Shown in pieces: positions 6,656 to 14,253 of a stretch of 44,155 nucleotides of DNA. A model generated the notes under the pieces. That model saw only the letters and a program-made list of their open reading frames with translations. It had not been told where the DNA came from and made no database searches. The position numbers and the translations under genes were made by a program. Each line of letters opens with the position of its first letter. The first letter of the stretch is position 1. This stretch comes from a virus, in IMG/VR virus record IMGVR_UViG_3300037147_000255, positions 1 to 44,155 of that record. One strand, written 5' to 3'.

Positions 6656-6799
6656 ATGAACAATTTTCAGCGCCTTGTCCGCTGGTGGAAACGAAAGAAC
6701 CAGGTAGTGGTGCAGGAGTTGCCGCCGCCGGCCCCGATCCGCACGCTCGCGCCCCGTAAGAGAAAACCAACCCGCACCAAACGCAAAACCGCGAAGTAA
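6656..6799 (+). CDS. Very basic small protein (47 aa)
   Basis: ATG 6656 to TAA 6797-6799 encodes a peptide with W-W-K-R-K and a C-terminus of alternating R, K, T and P residues (P-R-K-R-K-P-T-R-T-K-R-K), which could bind nucleic acid. Its ATG overlaps the TGA of a 30-codon ORF beginning at 6567, but the promoter candidate inside that short ORF makes the latter doubtful. No family recognised. Confidence 0.4.
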   Translation: MNNFQRLVRWWKRKNQVVVQELPPPAPIRTLAPRKRKPTRTKRKTAK

Positions 6800-6818
6800 A
6801 TCCCTAACCCATGCAAAT

Positions 6819-7109
6819 GTGAAACAGCGCCTCCATCACTGCCGGATGTGCGGGCTCACGATCCTCCCGGCGGACGTGTGCAACCATCCGAAGTGCCACG
6901 GTTGTTCAATCCTCCTGGAGCCGGAACTTAACGATAAGACGTTGTGCTGGTGCGGAAAGTACCACAACGCACCGTCCATCCGAGATCCCAATTTCTGCCG
7001 GATGTGCATGGGCGAGGAAGTCCCGACCGGCACACCCCGTGGCCAGCCGGTCAGAATCCAAGACGACGAAGAAGATCCCGACGAACCCGACGAACTCGAA
7101 ACAAACTAA
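6819..7109 (+). CDS. Cysteine-rich zinc-binding protein (96 aa)
   Basis: The GTG-started ORF has four cysteine clusters: C-R-M-C, C-N-H-P-K-C-H-G-C, C-W-C-G-K-Y-H and C-R-M-C. These could make two zinc sites. The C-terminus is a run of D, E and P. GTG 6819 is used because the first in-frame ATG falls inside the first Cys cluster and would disrupt it. Possibly a transcription-modifying or protein-binding early protein. Confidence 0.55.
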   Translation: MKQRLHHCRMCGLTILPADVCNHPKCHGCSILLEPELNDKTLCWCGKYHNAPSIRDPNFCRMCMGEEVPTGTPRGQPVRIQDDEEDPDEPDELETN

Positions 7110-7130
7110 TCAAAACCAATTTACAAAATC

Positions 7131-7553
7131 ATGTTGAGAGGCATTGCAAAATGGTGGGCGAAGCTCAGTTACATCTTTAGCTTGGAGACAGAGGCGGCGA
7201 AGAATGAAATTAACGGCGCGACCGCAAAACGGAACGCCGAAGAAAAGCGGAAACTCGTTTTGCAACTGAACTCGGAAGCCGACGCGATCTACGAGAACAT
7301 GAAGAAGGTTGAGAAAGAGGAAGAAGAGCGCCGCGCCGGAGAGGAATACCAGAAGTTGAGCAAGCAGGAGCAGTACGAGGACGAGCGGGCGGCGAAAAAA
7401 GAAAAAGACGACGCGCTCCAGATCATCTCGGAAAAGCGAAAGCTCGCGGACGAAGAAAGCAAACACGTTTCAGAAGCCGAACAGGTCGCCCAGGTATTGC
7501 GCGGGAGAGCGCAGGACAGCAGAAGTTTTGCGGATAAGATTCGGGAAATATGA
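7131..7553 (+). CDS. Coiled-coil hypothetical protein (140 aa)
   Basis: After a short aromatic N-terminus (W-W-A-K-L-S-Y-I-F) the protein is almost entirely charged helix rich in E, K, A and R, predicted to be coiled coil from about residue 20 to the end. The stop overlaps ATG 7550 of the next gene. The function is not recognisable. Confidence 0.55.
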   Translation: MLRGIAKWWAKLSYIFSLETEAAKNEINGATAKRNAEEKRKLVLQLNSEADAIYENMKKVEKEEEERRAGEEYQKLSKQEQYEDERAAKKEKDDALQIISEKRKLADEESKHVSEAEQVAQVLRGRAQDSRSFADKIREI

Positions 7554-7654
7554 AGATGCTGACCGAGCGCAAAACCTTCCCCTCTCATTGGAGCAAAAAG
7601 CGAATAGACCGCTATAAGCGCCGGTTCCAAAAACGATTAGCAAAACGACAATGA
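7550..7654 (+). CDS. Tiny basic coupled peptide (34 aa)
   Basis: ATGA overlaps at both ends (7550-7553 and 7651-7654) place this 34-codon ORF in an unbroken coupled chain. The peptide is very basic (K-K-R-I-D-R-Y-K-R-R-F-Q-K-R). Coupling is the main evidence; it may serve mainly to carry ribosomes to the next gene. Confidence 0.4.
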   Translation: MKMLTERKTFPSHWSKKRIDRYKRRFQKRLAKRQ

Positions 7655-7845
7655 TCGAGCGCTACACCATCAAATTCGGCCCGGCGGTGAGCCAGAAGGA
7701 GCTGGAAAAGGCCTTGCATGAGAACGACGGCATAGCTCATCCCAACCTTCACAAGATGAAGGCGCGCATAGAGGTTGTCGGGGATTTTGAGGACCTGAAG
7801 AAGATGTCGGCGTTTCTGAAGGAGCTTTCGAATCCGAACGATTAA
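7651..7845 (+). CDS. Small hypothetical protein (64 aa)
   Basis: ATG 7651 overlaps the preceding stop. The pattern Y-T-I-K-F-G-P, K-A-R-I-E-V-V-G-D-F-E-D-L-K-K-M suggests a small beta-alpha-beta domain. It ends the first plus-strand early region and overlaps the reverse-strand gene by four bases. No family recognised. Confidence 0.5.
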   Translation: MIERYTIKFGPAVSQKELEKALHENDGIAHPNLHKMKARIEVVGDFEDLKKMSAFLKELSNPND

Positions 7846-8159
7846 GGTTCAAAATCTTCCACAGATGTTATTTCGTGGCCCCCGGAGAAATAGGGTATAT
7901 CCTGCAAAACCCCGCGATGGGGTGAGCAGATGAGATACAGATTTCTCGTCGTGTCGAATAGGATGGCAATGACCGTTTCTCCCAATCGTTCAAATGGTTG
8001 GCCCACCGTTGCAGTAAAGTTTTTTCCATTGTGTCTGCCGGTCACCCGATAGATTCTGCGGTCACTCAGGGAAGCGTCCCTACTGTTGAAAGTTCTGATT
8101 GCTTCATAGGTTTCTTCGGCTTCTTTTGCATCTTCTGCGGCCGGGAGAAAGAATTTCAT
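7842..8159 (-). CDS. Conserved-looking small cytosolic protein (105 aa), cargo candidate
   Basis: The reverse-strand protein has a helical N-terminus (A-A-E-D-A-K-E-A-E-E-T-Y-E-A-I) and then beta strands (R-R-I-Y-R-V, G-K-N-F-T-A-T-V-G, V-I-A-I-L-F-D, Y-L-I-C-S-P-H-R-G-V). I recall similar short proteins from acidobacterial genomes but no function. It sits alone on the minus strand between the early genes and the terminase, a classic cargo position. Confidence 0.5.
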   Translation of the reverse strand: MKFFLPAAEDAKEAEETYEAIRTFNSRDASLSDRRIYRVTGRHNGKNFTATVGQPFERLGETVIAILFDTTRNLYLICSPHRGVLQDIPYFSGGHEITSVEDFEP

Positions 8160-8242
8160 GGGAGTAGTATACCCCCTAGGATATTTGCATATTCCGCGCC
8201 CGAAGGTAGGATTATTGGTAACACCCCACCCGCCGCATTTCC

Positions 8243-8758
8243 ATGAAGATTTCCACCGAACAAAGGCAGTATTACAAGTCCCGAATACGGAGCGTTATTG
8301 CCCAGCATCCTCAGATAAGCCAGGTAGGTTTAGCGGAGCGCCTAAAGGCCGAGGGGCTTGAACTCGACCGCAAATATCTCGGCTCCCTTTTGAACGACAT
8401 CTACGTCGAACGTTCTAAGCGCGCGAATACGTGGATGCTGAACCACGCCCTCTCAGCTTTCCAAGACGTAATGATGGAAATTTCGGCCGTCGCGTGGGAA
8501 ATCGCCAACGACCAATTCGCCCGGAAACAAGACAGGGTGATGGCACTGCGCGAGATCCGCGAGGCACATAAAGATATGTTCGAAAAACTCTTTGACGCCG
8601 GCGTGTTTGAACGCAAGCTCGGCACGTTAGACGCCACCCTCCGCAATACGCCCCTTCCCGAAGAACGGAAACAAGCAATCCGCGCCGTGTTCACAAACTG
8701 GGGATTACTAGAAGCTCCGAAGGAGGATGCCACAACAACCACTCCTCCCGCTTCCTGA
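8243..8758 (+). CDS. terS: Terminase small subunit (probable)
   Basis: This 171-residue protein lies immediately before, and overlaps by 32 bases, the large terminase. Residues 1-60 form a helix-turn-helix-like region (S-Q-V-G-L-A-E-R-L-K-A-E-G-L, D-R-K-Y-L-G-S-L-L). The middle is a long charged helix suited to ring oligomerisation, and a short Pro/Thr tail follows. Small terminase subunits recognise the packaging site and load DNA onto the large subunit. Assignment rests on position and architecture, since this family is poorly conserved. Confidence 0.7.
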   Translation: MKISTEQRQYYKSRIRSVIAQHPQISQVGLAERLKAEGLELDRKYLGSLLNDIYVERSKRANTWMLNHALSAFQDVMMEISAVAWEIANDQFARKQDRVMALREIREAHKDMFEKLFDAGVFERKLGTLDATLRNTPLPEERKQAIRAVFTNWGLLEAPKEDATTTTPPAS

Positions 8759-10172
8759 TTCCCCCTTCGACAGCTTCGAAGCGCGCAAAGAGAGCCGCAA
8801 ATCCCTCCTTGGTTTTTCGCTCGTTTACCTATCTGGATATTTCTCAGAACCTCCGGCGACATTCCACGCAGAGATGATCCATGCGCTGGAGGATGAGAAT
8901 ATCCGCCGTTTGCTCATGATCGGCTTTCGCGGCTCCGGCAAAACGAAGTTTGGCAGCTTGGCGCTTCCCTTATGGGCGGCGCTCGAATACCCGGAGAAAT
9001 ATCCTTTTATCATCCTCGTCGCGAACACGTCGCAACAGGGGTCGCTCAACCTTTTCGCCATCAAGAACGAACTGGAAAGCAATGCCCTCATCAAGCAGGA
9101 CTACGGCGAGATCACGGGCAAGGTGATCGAGGACTTCTCGCTGAAGGGAGAGGGAGATGAATGGCAGAAACAGAACATCGTCCTTTCGAACGGCGTCCGC
9201 ATCCTTGCCCGCGCCCGCAGCCAAAAGATACGCGGTATAACCCATCTCCAACACCGGCCGCGCCTCATCATCGTGGACGACCCGGAAGACGGCGAATGGG
9301 TGAGGACAAAGGAAAACCGCGACAAAACGGATAGATGGCTCCATTCCGAGATCATGCCGGGCATGGACGCGCGGAAAGGGAAGCTCGTCGTCATCGGGAA
9401 CCTTTTGCATATGGATGCTTTGCTTTCCCGCTTGCGCGCGCCCGGAACGGGATTTAAGGTCCTCGAATTCCCGCTAATAAATAAGGATGGCATATGCACC
9501 TGGCCCGCGATGTATCCCACCGAGCAATCGCTTAAGGACAAAGAGCGCGACATGGGCGCGATTGCGTGGCAGCGGGAGATGTTGCTCAAAATCGTTTCCG
9601 ATGACGAAGCGGTCATAAAGCCGGAAGACATCCACTACTACGACGAGCGGCCAATGAACGCCGTAGCAAGTATAAAAGGCCACGGGATTGACCTCGCAAT
9701 CAGCCAGAAAGAAGGCGCGGACTACACCGCAATCGTAAGCGGGGAAGTGTTCTATGTGGACAACGCGCCGAAGATATTCATCCGGCCAAACCCCTACAAC
9801 GAGCACGTTACGTTCCACAATTTCCTCCAGCATGTCAGGAACATCCCCGGCGAACTGAAGGGCGCAAACCTTTTCTTTGTGGAAGACGTGGCGTACCAGA
9901 AAGCGGCCATTCAAGAGATGGAACGGGCGATGTTGCCCGTTGTCCCCATGAAGCCTCAGGGCGACAAGCGCGCGCGGCTACAAGTCGTCGCGCCGTATAT
10001 CAAAAACGGAACCGTCCTTTTCCCGCGCACAGGGTGTGAACAGCTTTTAGGCCAGATGTTCAATTTGGGAGTGGAGAGTCATGACGATTTAGTAGACAGT
10101 TGTGCATATTTATTGCAGGGTTTGGCGAACCAAGGTCTTGAGTTGCCGAAGATTCAATGGATTGATGCGTAG
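8727..10172 (+). CDS. terL: Terminase large subunit (packaging ATPase-nuclease)
   Basis: The 481-residue protein has Walker A G-F-R-G-S-G-K-T at 66-73 and Walker B L-I-I-V-D-D-P-E-D at 180-187. The C-terminal RNase H-like nuclease contributes D322 (G-I-D-L-A), E386-D387 (F-V-E-D) and D453-D454/D457 (H-D-D-L-V-D-S). It translocates DNA into proheads and cuts concatemers. AGGAGG directly abuts ATG 8727 with no spacer, so it cannot act as a normal ribosome site. Translation is probably coupled to the overlapping small subunit; no other in-frame start is available nearby. Confidence 0.93.
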   Translation: MPQQPLLPLPDSPFDSFEARKESRKSLLGFSLVYLSGYFSEPPATFHAEMIHALEDENIRRLLMIGFRGSGKTKFGSLALPLWAALEYPEKYPFIILVANTSQQGSLNLFAIKNELESNALIKQDYGEITGKVIEDFSLKGEGDEWQKQNIVLSNGVRILARARSQKIRGITHLQHRPRLIIVDDPEDGEWVRTKENRDKTDRWLHSEIMPGMDARKGKLVVIGNLLHMDALLSRLRAPGTGFKVLEFPLINKDGICTWPAMYPTEQSLKDKERDMGAIAWQREMLLKIVSDDEAVIKPEDIHYYDERPMNAVASIKGHGIDLAISQKEGADYTAIVSGEVFYVDNAPKIFIRPNPYNEHVTFHNFLQHVRNIPGELKGANLFFVEDVAYQKAAIQEMERAMLPVVPMKPQGDKRARLQVVAPYIKNGTVLFPRTGCEQLLGQMFNLGVESHDDLVDSCAYLLQGLANQGLELPKIQWIDA

Positions 10173-10181
10173 CTTATGCAC

Positions 10182-10209
10182 ATGACTTTCGCGCGGAAAA
10201 CCTTATAGT
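10182..10209 (+). promoter_or_regulatory. Putative promoter, ATGACT-N16-TATAGT
   Basis: ATGACT (10182-10187) and TATAGT (10204-10209) with a 16-base spacer fill the short gap between the large terminase and the next start at 10220. The layout matches the candidate at 19369. It would give a second promoter for portal and head genes. Confidence 0.35.
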
Positions 10210-10219
10210 TACGATAAGC

Positions 10220-10630
10220 ATGCCTGAATCCCTCAAAGCCACCAAAGCCCGCGAGATCACAAAAGAGAGCGTCACCGAAGCAGAAACGCTTGTGGTGAAC
10301 GGCGTTTCGGTTTCTAGGCCAGCCGAGCATCCTATGCAGGCCGGTGATTTCTATTTCCGACCGACACTTACCCAGTCAATTGGCAAAACTCCCCTGTGGC
10401 GGCGAATATTTTTGCGCGAGACACGAAATCGCCACGTCTACGGCTCGGTGACGACCATCGTCATTAGCTGTCCGGCTTGCGGACTTCCCATTCTCACCAG
10501 CCCCGCGCACAAAGTGCTTCAGAGAAATCCCCTAACCATCGACCGCGAAATAGCGTGCCCCTATGCTCCCGCCGGACTTTCAGGAGCACACGCATTTTCC
10601 ATAAAGAACGGAAACATTATGTCTGCGTAA
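10220..10630 (+). CDS. Putative zinc-ribbon phage protein (136 aa) before portal
   Basis: The C-terminal half contains C-P-A-C-G-L-P followed about 30 residues later by C-P-Y and then H, a plausible zinc ribbon. The N-terminal half has K-T-P-L-W-R-R-I-F-L-R-E-T-R. The gene fills the space between terminase and portal and ends directly before the portal start. Similar short proteins occur at this place in other phages, but I know no function. Confidence 0.55.
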   Translation: MPESLKATKAREITKESVTEAETLVVNGVSVSRPAEHPMQAGDFYFRPTLTQSIGKTPLWRRIFLRETRNRHVYGSVTTIVISCPACGLPILTSPAHKVLQRNPLTIDREIACPYAPAGLSGAHAFSIKNGNIMSA

Positions 10631-12982
10631 ATGGACAACCGTTTCATCCCTACATCCAGTCTGAATGCCAAGAACAAGCCAAGCTGGCCTATTCGCGCTT
10701 TAAATTCGCTTAATCCCTTCAAATCCCGTATCGAGCCGGAAGTGTACGGCCAGGACCAGAAAATCGAGTTCAACCGCTTCGGCATCGTGAACCGCGCCGT
10801 TACGAAATCAGGACGTTCCGTATTTGGTGAGTTTAGCGAGGGAAGCCAATTCAACATCCCCGCGCCAGGCGGCGGCAGTTCAATCAACACCTCGAAAGCA
10901 TTAGCAAACAACAAAGGATTCGTCTACGCCGCCGTAAACGCAAAAGCGCGCGAAGTTATGAACATTGACTGGCGCTTGTTCGAAGTGGACGGCGAAGACC
11001 ACGAGGAACAACTCGATCACGATTTACTCGACTTGCTCGACAGCGTGAACGACAACATGACGGGGCTGGAATTTAAGTACCTGATTTCAGCCTGCCTCGA
11101 CCTTACGGGGAATGCCTATATCTGGCTCGAAGGCGTAAAAAATGACACGGACAAACCCAAAGCCCTCCATCTCATGCCGCCGGACAAGGTGCAGACGATC
11201 ATCGACCGCCGCTCGTGGCCGAACCAGTTGATCGGTTACAAGATGCGCCTGGAAAATTCGACGACCGACATGGCGTTCCAGCCATACGAGGTTGTGCATC
11301 TCCGCCTGCCGAACGCAAAGAATTTCTTCGAAGGATTAAGCCCAGTAGAAGCGGGCGCGGAATACATCGACAACGACAACTATGCGATGGAGTTCAACCG
11401 CAAATTCTTCATCAACGGCGCGCGGCCGGCAGGCTTCCTTGAAAGCGAATTTGTTTCCGAAATACAGACCGAAGTCTTAAAGATCAGCTTTGCCAACCAG
11501 CATGAAGGCATCGACAACATGAACCGCATCGGTGTCCTGCCTAAAGGTGTGAAGTGGGTGCCCACGGGTTCCAACCCAAAGGACATGGATTTCAAAAACA
11601 TGTCCGAAGATATGCGCGACCGCATTCTTTCGATGTTTGGTGTATCACGCACAATTTTAGGAACAGCGGAATCAGACACGAACCGTGCAACCGCCGAAAC
11701 GGCGGACTATGTCTTCTCGAAACGCGTTATCAAACCGCACATGACGCTCATTTGTTCATTCCTCAATGAGCGCCTCGTCCCTCGCTACGGAGATAACCTC
11801 TACATAACGTTCATTGACCCCGTGCCGGAAGATAAAGCCTTCAGGACAATTGAGATGCAGGCCGCCTCAGGCAGCCAGCCAGTGCTCACGCCGAATGAAA
11901 CCCGCGATGAGTTTATGGGAATGGGACCTGTGGAGGGCGGCGACAAGCTCTATGGCTCAACCTCATTCGCACCGCTTGGCGAACCAGAGGCAGAAACGGA
12001 CGTTGACCCCGATGCCAAACCCAACACCGAACCGTTGAAACGAGTTGCCAAATCCGTTAAAGCCGCGAACGGCCAGCGCGTCGCATTCCGTGTTGCGCGA
12101 ACGAAGCTGCATAAGCGCACTGAGATGCGGAAAAAGATGGCCGAAGGCCTTAAAGAACGAATTGCAAAAGCAGTTGAGGAAGCTGCGAAGCACGTGAGCT
12201 TCTCCACGAAAGAAAAAGATGCGGAAGTTTCAAAAGCCGTTAGCGAACGTACCTTTAAAGCCGAAGCTGAAATAAAAGAAACGATCATCAAGCTGAACGG
12301 CGAACAGAAAAAAGAAGTCCTTGCGAATCTTTCCAATGTCGTAAAAGCCATCGACCCGTCGAAACTTTTCAACATCGACAATTGGATCTCGATAACGACG
12401 AATGCTTTGACCCCGGTCATGGAAAGCTTGTTTGAGAGTGAAGGGAAAGCCGCCGCCGCTGAAATTGGCAAACCCGAACTCAACCCCATCTCTGACATCG
12501 CCGCGCGGGAAGCATTGCACGAATCCATAGCGAAGATGTCAGAGAGTTACAACCAGACGACCCTTGCCACCCTTGAAGTGAAAATCAATGACGGCCTTGC
12601 GGCAGGCGATAGCTTGGCGGATATCTCAAAAACGGTGAGTGAAATTTACGAATGGAGCGACACCTGGCGCGCGGAGAGAGTTTCGAAGACCGAAGCATTT
12701 CGCACGACGAACATGGCATTGAAGACCGCCTGGCAGCAATCCGGCGTCGTAAAGACGATCAAGTGGTACACGTCTTCGGCCGAACCGTGTCCCTTCTGTC
12801 TCGCGATGAATGGCAAGGTCATTAGCATCGACCAGAACTTCTTCAATAATGGCGACAGCTTGACGGTGGGCGAAGGCGACGACGCGAAAACGATGTCGCT
12901 CGACTACGGGGATGTCGGTTCGCCGCCTCTTCATCCCCAGTGTCAATGCGTAGCCAGGCCAGAGGAAATTTCTATTGATTAA
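10631..12982 (+). CDS. Portal protein fused to MuF-type head morphogenesis domain
   Basis: The N-terminal 450 residues are HK97-type portal: V-Y-A-A-V-N-A-K-A-R-E-V, L-T-G-N-A-Y-I-W-L-E-G, H-L-R-L-P-N-A-K, F-N-R-K-F-F-I-N-G-A-R-P, M-F-G-V-S-R-T-I-L-G. A 170-residue charged helical linker leads to a MuF/SPP1-gp7-like domain at about 620-783. That domain contains R-V-S-K-T-E-A-F-R-T-T-N, I-K-W-Y-T-S-S-A-E-P-C-P-F-C and P-P-L-H-P-Q-C-Q-C, whose Cys/His set suggests a metal site. The portal forms the DNA entry ring; MuF-domain proteins are minor head proteins, sometimes ejected. At 783 residues it is a true fusion of two usually separate genes. Confidence 0.9.
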   Translation: MDNRFIPTSSLNAKNKPSWPIRALNSLNPFKSRIEPEVYGQDQKIEFNRFGIVNRAVTKSGRSVFGEFSEGSQFNIPAPGGGSSINTSKALANNKGFVYAAVNAKAREVMNIDWRLFEVDGEDHEEQLDHDLLDLLDSVNDNMTGLEFKYLISACLDLTGNAYIWLEGVKNDTDKPKALHLMPPDKVQTIIDRRSWPNQLIGYKMRLENSTTDMAFQPYEVVHLRLPNAKNFFEGLSPVEAGAEYIDNDNYAMEFNRKFFINGARPAGFLESEFVSEIQTEVLKISFANQHEGIDNMNRIGVLPKGVKWVPTGSNPKDMDFKNMSEDMRDRILSMFGVSRTILGTAESDTNRATAETADYVFSKRVIKPHMTLICSFLNERLVPRYGDNLYITFIDPVPEDKAFRTIEMQAASGSQPVLTPNETRDEFMGMGPVEGGDKLYGSTSFAPLGEPEAETDVDPDAKPNTEPLKRVAKSVKAANGQRVAFRVARTKLHKRTEMRKKMAEGLKERIAKAVEEAAKHVSFSTKEKDAEVSKAVSERTFKAEAEIKETIIKLNGEQKKEVLANLSNVVKAIDPSKLFNIDNWISITTNALTPVMESLFESEGKAAAAEIGKPELNPISDIAAREALHESIAKMSESYNQTTLATLEVKINDGLAAGDSLADISKTVSEIYEWSDTWRAERVSKTEAFRTTNMALKTAWQQSGVVKTIKWYTSSAEPCPFCLAMNGKVISIDQNFFNNGDSLTVGEGDDAKTMSLDYGDVGSPPLHPQCQCVARPEEISID

Positions 12983-12984
12983 GC

Positions 12985-13590
12985 GTGAAAACAAATTGCG
13001 CCTATTGTGGAAAAGAGTTGGATCGCTCACCATGTCGAGCGAAGCGACGTTGTTATTGCAATCAAACTGAAGTCATGTTGTACCAGTACAAGTACGGGAT
13101 CATGGATGGCAAAAAGGTTATAGAGAATGCCCACGAAACGCTTGCTAGTAATGGCTGGAATCGTGGTGTACCTAAACCCATGCTCATGGGCGAGAATAAT
13201 CCCGCAAAGCAACCTGACGCTCGCGCCAAAATCAGCGCCGCCAAATTAGATCACAATTGGATGCGTGGCCGTACTGGGAAACTTCATCATCTCTACACAG
13301 GTGGGAAAATCTGGTGGAGGGGTGCTGACTGGGATGCCATTAAACTACGCGTTCGGCAGCGAGACGGTTTCATGTGTACTGAATGTGATATGACCGAGTG
13401 GCAACACGAACAAAAATGGGGACATCCCCTCCATGTCCACCACATAATCGCTTACCGGATTTCTCACGACAATTCCATGTCGAATCTTCAGACGCTTTGT
13501 GATTCTTGCCACGGAAAGAAAAAATCTGACGAAAACATCCTGATTGAACAGTGCCGAGAGGTGCTGGCCCTTCCTGCCGCAGCTCAGTAA
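12985..13590 (+). CDS. HNH homing endonuclease 1
   Basis: The GTG-started 201-residue protein has an N-terminal zinc finger (C-A-Y-C-G-K, then C-R-A-K-R-R-C-Y-C). A NUMOD3-like segment follows (N-P-A-K-Q-P-D-A-R-A-K-I-S-A-A-K), then a C-terminal HNH: F-M-C-T-E-C, H-V-H-H-I-I-A-Y, L-Q-T-L-C-D-S-C-H. That is a free-standing homing endonuclease architecture. It sits two bases after the portal-MuF gene and interrupts the head operon. By eye it looks more A+T-rich than its neighbours, consistent with recent arrival. Confidence 0.85.
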   Translation: MKTNCAYCGKELDRSPCRAKRRCYCNQTEVMLYQYKYGIMDGKKVIENAHETLASNGWNRGVPKPMLMGENNPAKQPDARAKISAAKLDHNWMRGRTGKLHHLYTGGKIWWRGADWDAIKLRVRQRDGFMCTECDMTEWQHEQKWGHPLHVHHIIAYRISHDNSMSNLQTLCDSCHGKKKSDENILIEQCREVLALPAAAQ

Positions 13591-13629
13591 CCCACAAGCA
13601 GCGAAAATTCCTTTTCCTATACTTCAATC

Positions 13630-14202
13630 ATGCTCGATTCCGTCCAGAACCTAGTCAAACTCAACGTATCGCAAGGGTACGACCAAAACGCAACCTCGAT
13701 CGTATTAGAAGCGGGGCAAGGCGCGGAACTCCCGGCGGCTTCGTTCAATGTGACTTGGTGGAATGCTACGGACTATGCCGACCCTTCTGATGACCCGAAC
13801 GCCGAGATCGTACGTATAACTGCCATTTCTACTGACACGTTGACCATTACCCGTGGCGCTGAGAGCGCGACCGGCGGAGGCGCGGCATCAACGAAAAATA
13901 CAGCAGGGAAGACCTACAAGATGATCCTCGGCATCACGGCCAAGATGATTACCGATATTGGTGCCAATCTCCAAAAGCCGTGGAGATTGGTTACGGTGAA
14001 TGGCACGATTAACAGCGTAAACACGGTATTTACGCTCAACGGCGCGATTACGCCATTCGACCCGAATTCGATGGACCTCAAGCTCGCCCGGCAGCCCCAG
14101 GAGCAGGGAATCGACTACACGCTTTCTGGCACGACCATCACCTATGTCGTTCCTCCGGATATTTCGCTCGCCGGCCAACCGCACACTGCCAAGTACCAGT
14201 AA
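13630..14202 (+). CDS. Phage structural protein, probable head or fibre adaptor (190 aa)
   Basis: The protein is beta-rich, with an N-terminal half containing I-V-R-I-T-A-I-S-T-D-T-L-T-I-T-R-G. The C-terminal module has V-N-G-T-I-N-S-V-N-T-V-F-T-L-N-G, G-I-D-Y-T-L-S-G-T-T-I-T-Y-V, a pattern widely seen in phage receptor-binding and virion surface proteins. It directly precedes the giant fibre gene and may connect that fibre to the virion. Confidence 0.6.
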   Translation: MLDSVQNLVKLNVSQGYDQNATSIVLEAGQGAELPAASFNVTWWNATDYADPSDDPNAEIVRITAISTDTLTITRGAESATGGGAASTKNTAGKTYKMILGITAKMITDIGANLQKPWRLVTVNGTINSVNTVFTLNGAITPFDPNSMDLKLARQPQEQGIDYTLSGTTITYVVPPDISLAGQPHTAKYQ

Positions 14203-14223
14203 TCCCCAAGCAATCAAATCCGC

Positions 14224-14239
14224 TTTAACTATAGTTAAA
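14224..14239. promoter_or_regulatory. 16-bp perfect palindrome TTTAACTATAGTTAAA
   Basis: A perfect 16-bp palindrome lies 15 bases before ATG 14254 of the fibre gene. It contains TATAGT, so it could be an operator overlapping a -10 box. No good -35 box is visible at 16-17 bases upstream. Confidence 0.45.
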
Positions 14240-14253
14240 ACAACATCCGCTAC

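Noticed and set aside
11950-12528. 192-codon reverse ORF inside the portal-MuF gene
   Set aside because: Shadow of the Lys/Glu/Ala-rich linker; Ser/Ala/Phe-rich composition and no ribosome site.
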